Under the pieces are notes generated by a model. It did no database searches and was not told where the DNA came from. It was given only the letters and a program-made list of their open reading frames with translations. This document shows, piece by piece, positions 4,342 through 5,224 of a stretch of 5,224 bases of DNA. This stretch comes from a bacterium (GTDB taxonomy: Bacteria; RBG-13-66-14), in the NCBI GenBank assembly GCA_026398675.1, contig JAPLSK010000342.1, positions 1 to 5,224 on the forward strand, written 5' to 3'. Position 1 is the first letter of the stretch. Each line of letters starts with the position of its first letter. The translations under genes and the position numbers were made by a program.

Positions 4342-5224
4342 ATGGTTCCCGAGGTGGAAGGCCTGCCCCCGCTGTTGACCGTCGCCCTGGTTCTGGGCGT
4401 CGTGGCCGCTTTCATCGGCCTGGTGCTCCGTGATGGAGGGGTTGCAGGAGAACGTGCGCTCGCGGATTCTGGCCAACAACGCCCACGTCATGGTGGTGGA
4501 CTACCTGCGGCGTCCCATCGCGGACTGGCGCCCGCTCCTGGAGGAAATCAAGGGCACCCCCGGGGTGGTGGCCGCCTCGCCCGCCGTGTACATGGAGGGG
4601 ATGCTGGTCAACCGCTCCAACACCGTCGGCGCCGTCTTCCGCGGCATAGACCCCGACTCCGAAGCCGAAATCACCAGCCTCCCCGATATGATCATCGAGG
4701 GCGACTTCACCTTCCGGCCCAAGGACTACACCGGCGTCGTGCGCGACGGCGAGGGGCCGAGTCCTCGCTTAGACGACGCGGATACGGTCCACGGGGTGGT
4801 GCTGGGCAAGGAGCTGGCCTACGAGCTGGCCGCCGTGGTGGGCGACGAGGTCGTCCTGGTGATGCCCACCGGCGAGTGGGACCCCCTGACCCCCATCCCG
4901 CCCAAGATGAAGAAGCTGCAGATAACCGGCATCGTCTCCACGGGGATGTACGAGTACGACGCCCAGCTCGCCTACATAGACATCGAGCTGGCGCAGGAGT
5001 TCATGAACATCGGGGACAAAGTGACGGTTATCGAGGCGCTGGTGGAGGACCCCTTCGCCGCGGCGGAGGTGGCGGACGCGCTCAACGAGAAGCTGGGCGG
5101 CATGTACCACGCCCGGGACTGGTCGGCGATGAACGAGCGCCTCTTCGCCGCCCTGCAGATGGAGAAGTTCGCCATGTTCCTGGTGGTCATCATCGTGGTC
5201 CTGGTGGCGGCCTTCAACGTGGTG
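4342..5224 (+). CDS. LolC/LolE-type lipoprotein-releasing ABC transporter permease, frameshifted near N-terminus, cut by right edge
   Basis: Inner-membrane subunit of the LolCDE family, which extracts lipoproteins for transport to the outer membrane. From the ATG at 4342, a hydrophobic helix (LLTVALVLGVVAAFIGLVL) is read in one frame. The conserved continuation MEGLQENVRSRILANNAHV is in another frame, starting at 4433. Family members read V-L-S-V-M-N-G-F-Q here, so two bases lost (or one gained) near 4423-4432 would explain it. From 4433 the frame is open for 264 residues to the edge: periplasmic domain with SPAVYMEGM (49-57), FRGIDP (69-74), VVLGKELA (122-129), TGMYEYDAQLAYID (170-183) and RDWSAMNERLFAALQMEKF (228-246), then the second membrane helix MFLVVIIVVLVAAFNVV (248-264). 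The N-terminus lacks the usual A-L-R-Y-L-R-like segment. It may be a sequencing error, a pseudogene, or translated only from 4433 without the first helix. LolC versus LolE cannot be decided. Confidence 0.8.
   Translation, partial: MVPEVEGLPPLLTVALVLGVVAAFIGLVLRDGGVAGERALADSGQQRPRHGGGLPAASHRGLAPAPGGNQGHPRGGGRLARRVHGGDAGQPLQHRRRRLPRHRPRLRSRNHQPPRYDHRGRLHLPAQGLHRRRARRRGAESSLRRRGYGPRGGAGQGAGLRAGRRGGRRGRPGDAHRRVGPPDPHPAQDEEAADNRHRLHGDVRVRRPARLHRHRAGAGVHEHRGQSDGYRGAGGGPLRRGGGGGRAQREAGRHVPRPGLVGDERAPLRRPADGEVRHVPGGHHRGPGGGLQRG
4423..4435 (+). other. Frameshift site in the lolC/lolE-like gene
   Basis: In the frame of the ATG at 4342 the codons are GTG CTC CGT GAT. In the downstream frame, 4427-4435 reads TCC GTG ATG, giving S-V-M as in relatives. 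A −2 slip at CTC restores V-L-S-V-M exactly. The downstream frame is closed upstream by TGA at 4376-4378, so the hydrophobic helix cannot be read in it. Confidence 0.7.

Overview
The window comes from a GC-rich, diderm (Gram-negative-type) bacterium. The evidence is a LolC/LolE-type lipoprotein-export permease, which only makes sense with an outer membrane, together with strong G/C preference at third codon positions and good Shine-Dalgarno sites. I cannot name the phylum. The unusual mixture of GC-rich codons with recurrent ATA isoleucine codons, and the lack of any diagnostic marker, fits an uncultured lineage or a metagenome-assembled genome, but that is inference.

Layout. On the minus strand, 1-322 is the 5' part of a major-facilitator transporter gene that runs off the left edge. 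It is divergent from everything else. The 135-base gap at 323-457 holds back-to-back promoter-like sequences. On the plus strand, 458-2002 is a complete lysS (class II lysyl-tRNA synthetase, TTG start). Next, 2023-3495 encodes a fused beta-type DNA methyltransferase and Mrr-like nuclease domain. A nucleotidyltransferase-fold (MNT) gene at 3588-3953 and an overlapping HEPN-domain gene at 3937-4338 follow. From 4342 to the right edge is a lolC/lolE-like permease gene, cut by the window end and apparently frameshifted near its first membrane helix.

How the genes relate. lysS followed by lolC is a housekeeping arrangement seen in several diderm lineages. Here three accessory genes sit between them: a restriction-modification-like fusion and an MNT-HEPN pair of the toxin-antitoxin type. 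The strongest unexplained signal is that a short copy of the lysS 3' coding end (last residues FPKMRPKAD, then stop) lies downstream of the methyltransferase, immediately before the MNT gene. The intact lysS ends upstream with FPQMRPK. The exact 11-base word ATGAGACCGAA is present at both places. The simplest reading is that the methyltransferase segment was inserted at the 3' end of lysS and left or created a duplicated gene end, so lysS stayed functional and the old terminus survives as a scar.

Other anomalies are a 30-base in-frame tandem duplication inside lysS, a frameshift and a short N-terminus in the lolC-like gene, an Asn in the MNT protein where a third acidic residue is often found, and no canonical HEPN RNase motif. 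There are no rRNA or tRNA genes, CRISPR arrays, transposases or integrases in the window.
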